Shown here: piece after piece, positions 63,646 to 64,000 of the stretch
Layout of the letters: every line of letters starts with the position of its first letter
Numbering within the stretch: the stretch's first letter is position 1
Assembly (NCBI RefSeq): GCF_900141815.1
Contig: NZ_FQYR01000007.1
Coordinates: 86,360 to 150,359, forward strand
DNA length: 64,000 nucleotides
From: Rubritalea squalenifaciens DSM 18772
GTDB lineage: Bacteria > Verrucomicrobiota > Verrucomicrobiia > Verrucomicrobiales > Akkermansiaceae
Direction: 5' to 3'
Translations under genes and position numbers: made by a program
The notes under the pieces: model-generated
What the model saw: the letters and a program-made list of their open reading frames with translations, nothing else
Databases searched by the model: none
What the model was told of the DNA's origin: nothing

Positions 63646-64000
63646 GTAAGCGCTAAATCATCGGCCCTTGGATTTCACTTGCGGCTGACGTTGCAACATC
63701 GATTTCGTAGACGTCATAGAGCGTCGTATATGACGTCTATGATCAGGCGGCGGTCTCTTGTCTGCTCGTCTGCTGTTTGTCTTGCTGGAGTCTGATCCAG
63801 ACTTTGGGTAGCAGCTCACGCAGGTTGTCCTGATTGGTCATGTGGGGAATTTTTTCGAAGACCCATTTGAGGTAGGCGTAGGCATCGTGGCCTGCGCGGC
63901 GGATGTTTTCGATCAGCGTGAAGATGACCGCACTGCGCCAGCCCGTGTCTTCGTTGCCTACGAACAACCAGTTTTTGGCTCCGAGTTTGAGCGGGCGCAC
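63646..64000 (-). mobile_element. IS66-family insertion sequence, one end (continues past the window)
   Basis: The DNA from GTAAGCGCTAAATCATCGG (63646) looks like an IS66-type terminal repeat, which usually begins GTAAG. The end of the tnpC transposase gene (63743-64000) lies inside, reading toward this end. If the element is complete, an 8-bp target duplication would include the bases just left of 63646 (TCTGAGGG at 63638-63645), but the other end is outside the window. Confidence 0.7.
63743..64000 (-). CDS. tnpC: IS66-family transposase C-terminus (partial)
   Basis: 85 residues remain of the C-terminal end of an IS66 TnpC DDE transposase. RPLKLGAKNWLFVGNEDTGW, followed by SAVIFTLIENIRRAGHDAYA, YLKWVFEKIP and ELLPKVW, is the typical IS66 C-terminal signature. 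The rest of the gene continues beyond base 64000. Confidence 0.92.
   Translation of the reverse strand: MRPLKLGAKNWLFVGNEDTGWRSAVIFTLIENIRRAGHDAYAYLKWVFEKIPHMTNQDNLRELLPKVWIRLQQDKQQTSRQETAA

Noticed and set aside
1..64000. CRISPR arrays, tRNA or rRNA genes, integrase attachment sites
   Set aside because: No regularly spaced repeats, no cloverleaf or rRNA segments, and no integrase gene were seen by reading both strands.

Overview
The window looks like chromosomal DNA of a Verrucomicrobiota bacterium, probably close to Rubritalea/Akkermansiaceae (inference from gene content, not from a marker-gene search). Pointers are an LpxC-FabZ fusion, a 34-aa bS22/COX24-like ribosomal protein, a squalene/phytoene synthase, an SHD1-domain hydrolase, two secreted sulfatases, a sialidase and several large secreted proteins built from PA14, LamG, cadherin-like or YHYH modules. 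The Gram-negative envelope is visible through lipid A synthesis, ExbB/ExbD, lipoproteins and an MscS/MscK-type channel.

Layout. 1-7438: end of a large mechanosensitive channel gene, secreted sialidase, trpB (convergent, shared terminator) and an SHD1-alpha/beta hydrolase. 7626-18031: metabolic and housekeeping genes (squalene/phytoene synthase, HemW-like protein, argF, a DUF455 ferritin-like/ATP-grasp fusion, an HtrA-like protease followed by an apparently dead paralogue, hisG, bS22-like protein). 18234-33446: SNF2 helicase with a structured leader, FAH-family protein, fhs divergent from a YdeP-type molybdopterin oxidoreductase, thioesterase, fabF, an ExbB/ExbD operon, nadC and lpxC-fabZ.

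33525-48576 is a secreted-protein region: a sulfatase fused to an SGNH esterase, a YHYH protein with a His/Arg/Pro-rich tail, a 1217-aa multidomain sulfatase, a small lipoprotein with a Cys/His tail, a 1663-aa protein with two YHYH modules around a beta-helix, and a single-chain MbnP-MbnH fusion (copper-binding substrate domain joined to its di-haem enzyme). I regard the last pair as the best candidate for an undescribed system in the window: a YHYH/MbnP-MbnH secreted metal-redox module.

48588-56723: thpR, a two-component system, a dynamin-like GTPase, polysaccharide deacetylase, L,D-transpeptidase, rhodanese and a YfeH-type SBF transporter. 56902-64000 is an accessory region: a ParE/ParD-type toxin-antitoxin pair, a Fic protein with a palindromic operator-like site, a degraded Rhs-tip array (RES-domain toxin tip, a second tip remnant, AT-rich candidate immunity genes, two 101-bp direct repeats placed right after immunity-gene stops), a copy of the Fic promoter/start, orphan hypothetical genes, and the edge of an IS66-family element at the right end. 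No tRNA, rRNA or CRISPR array was seen.
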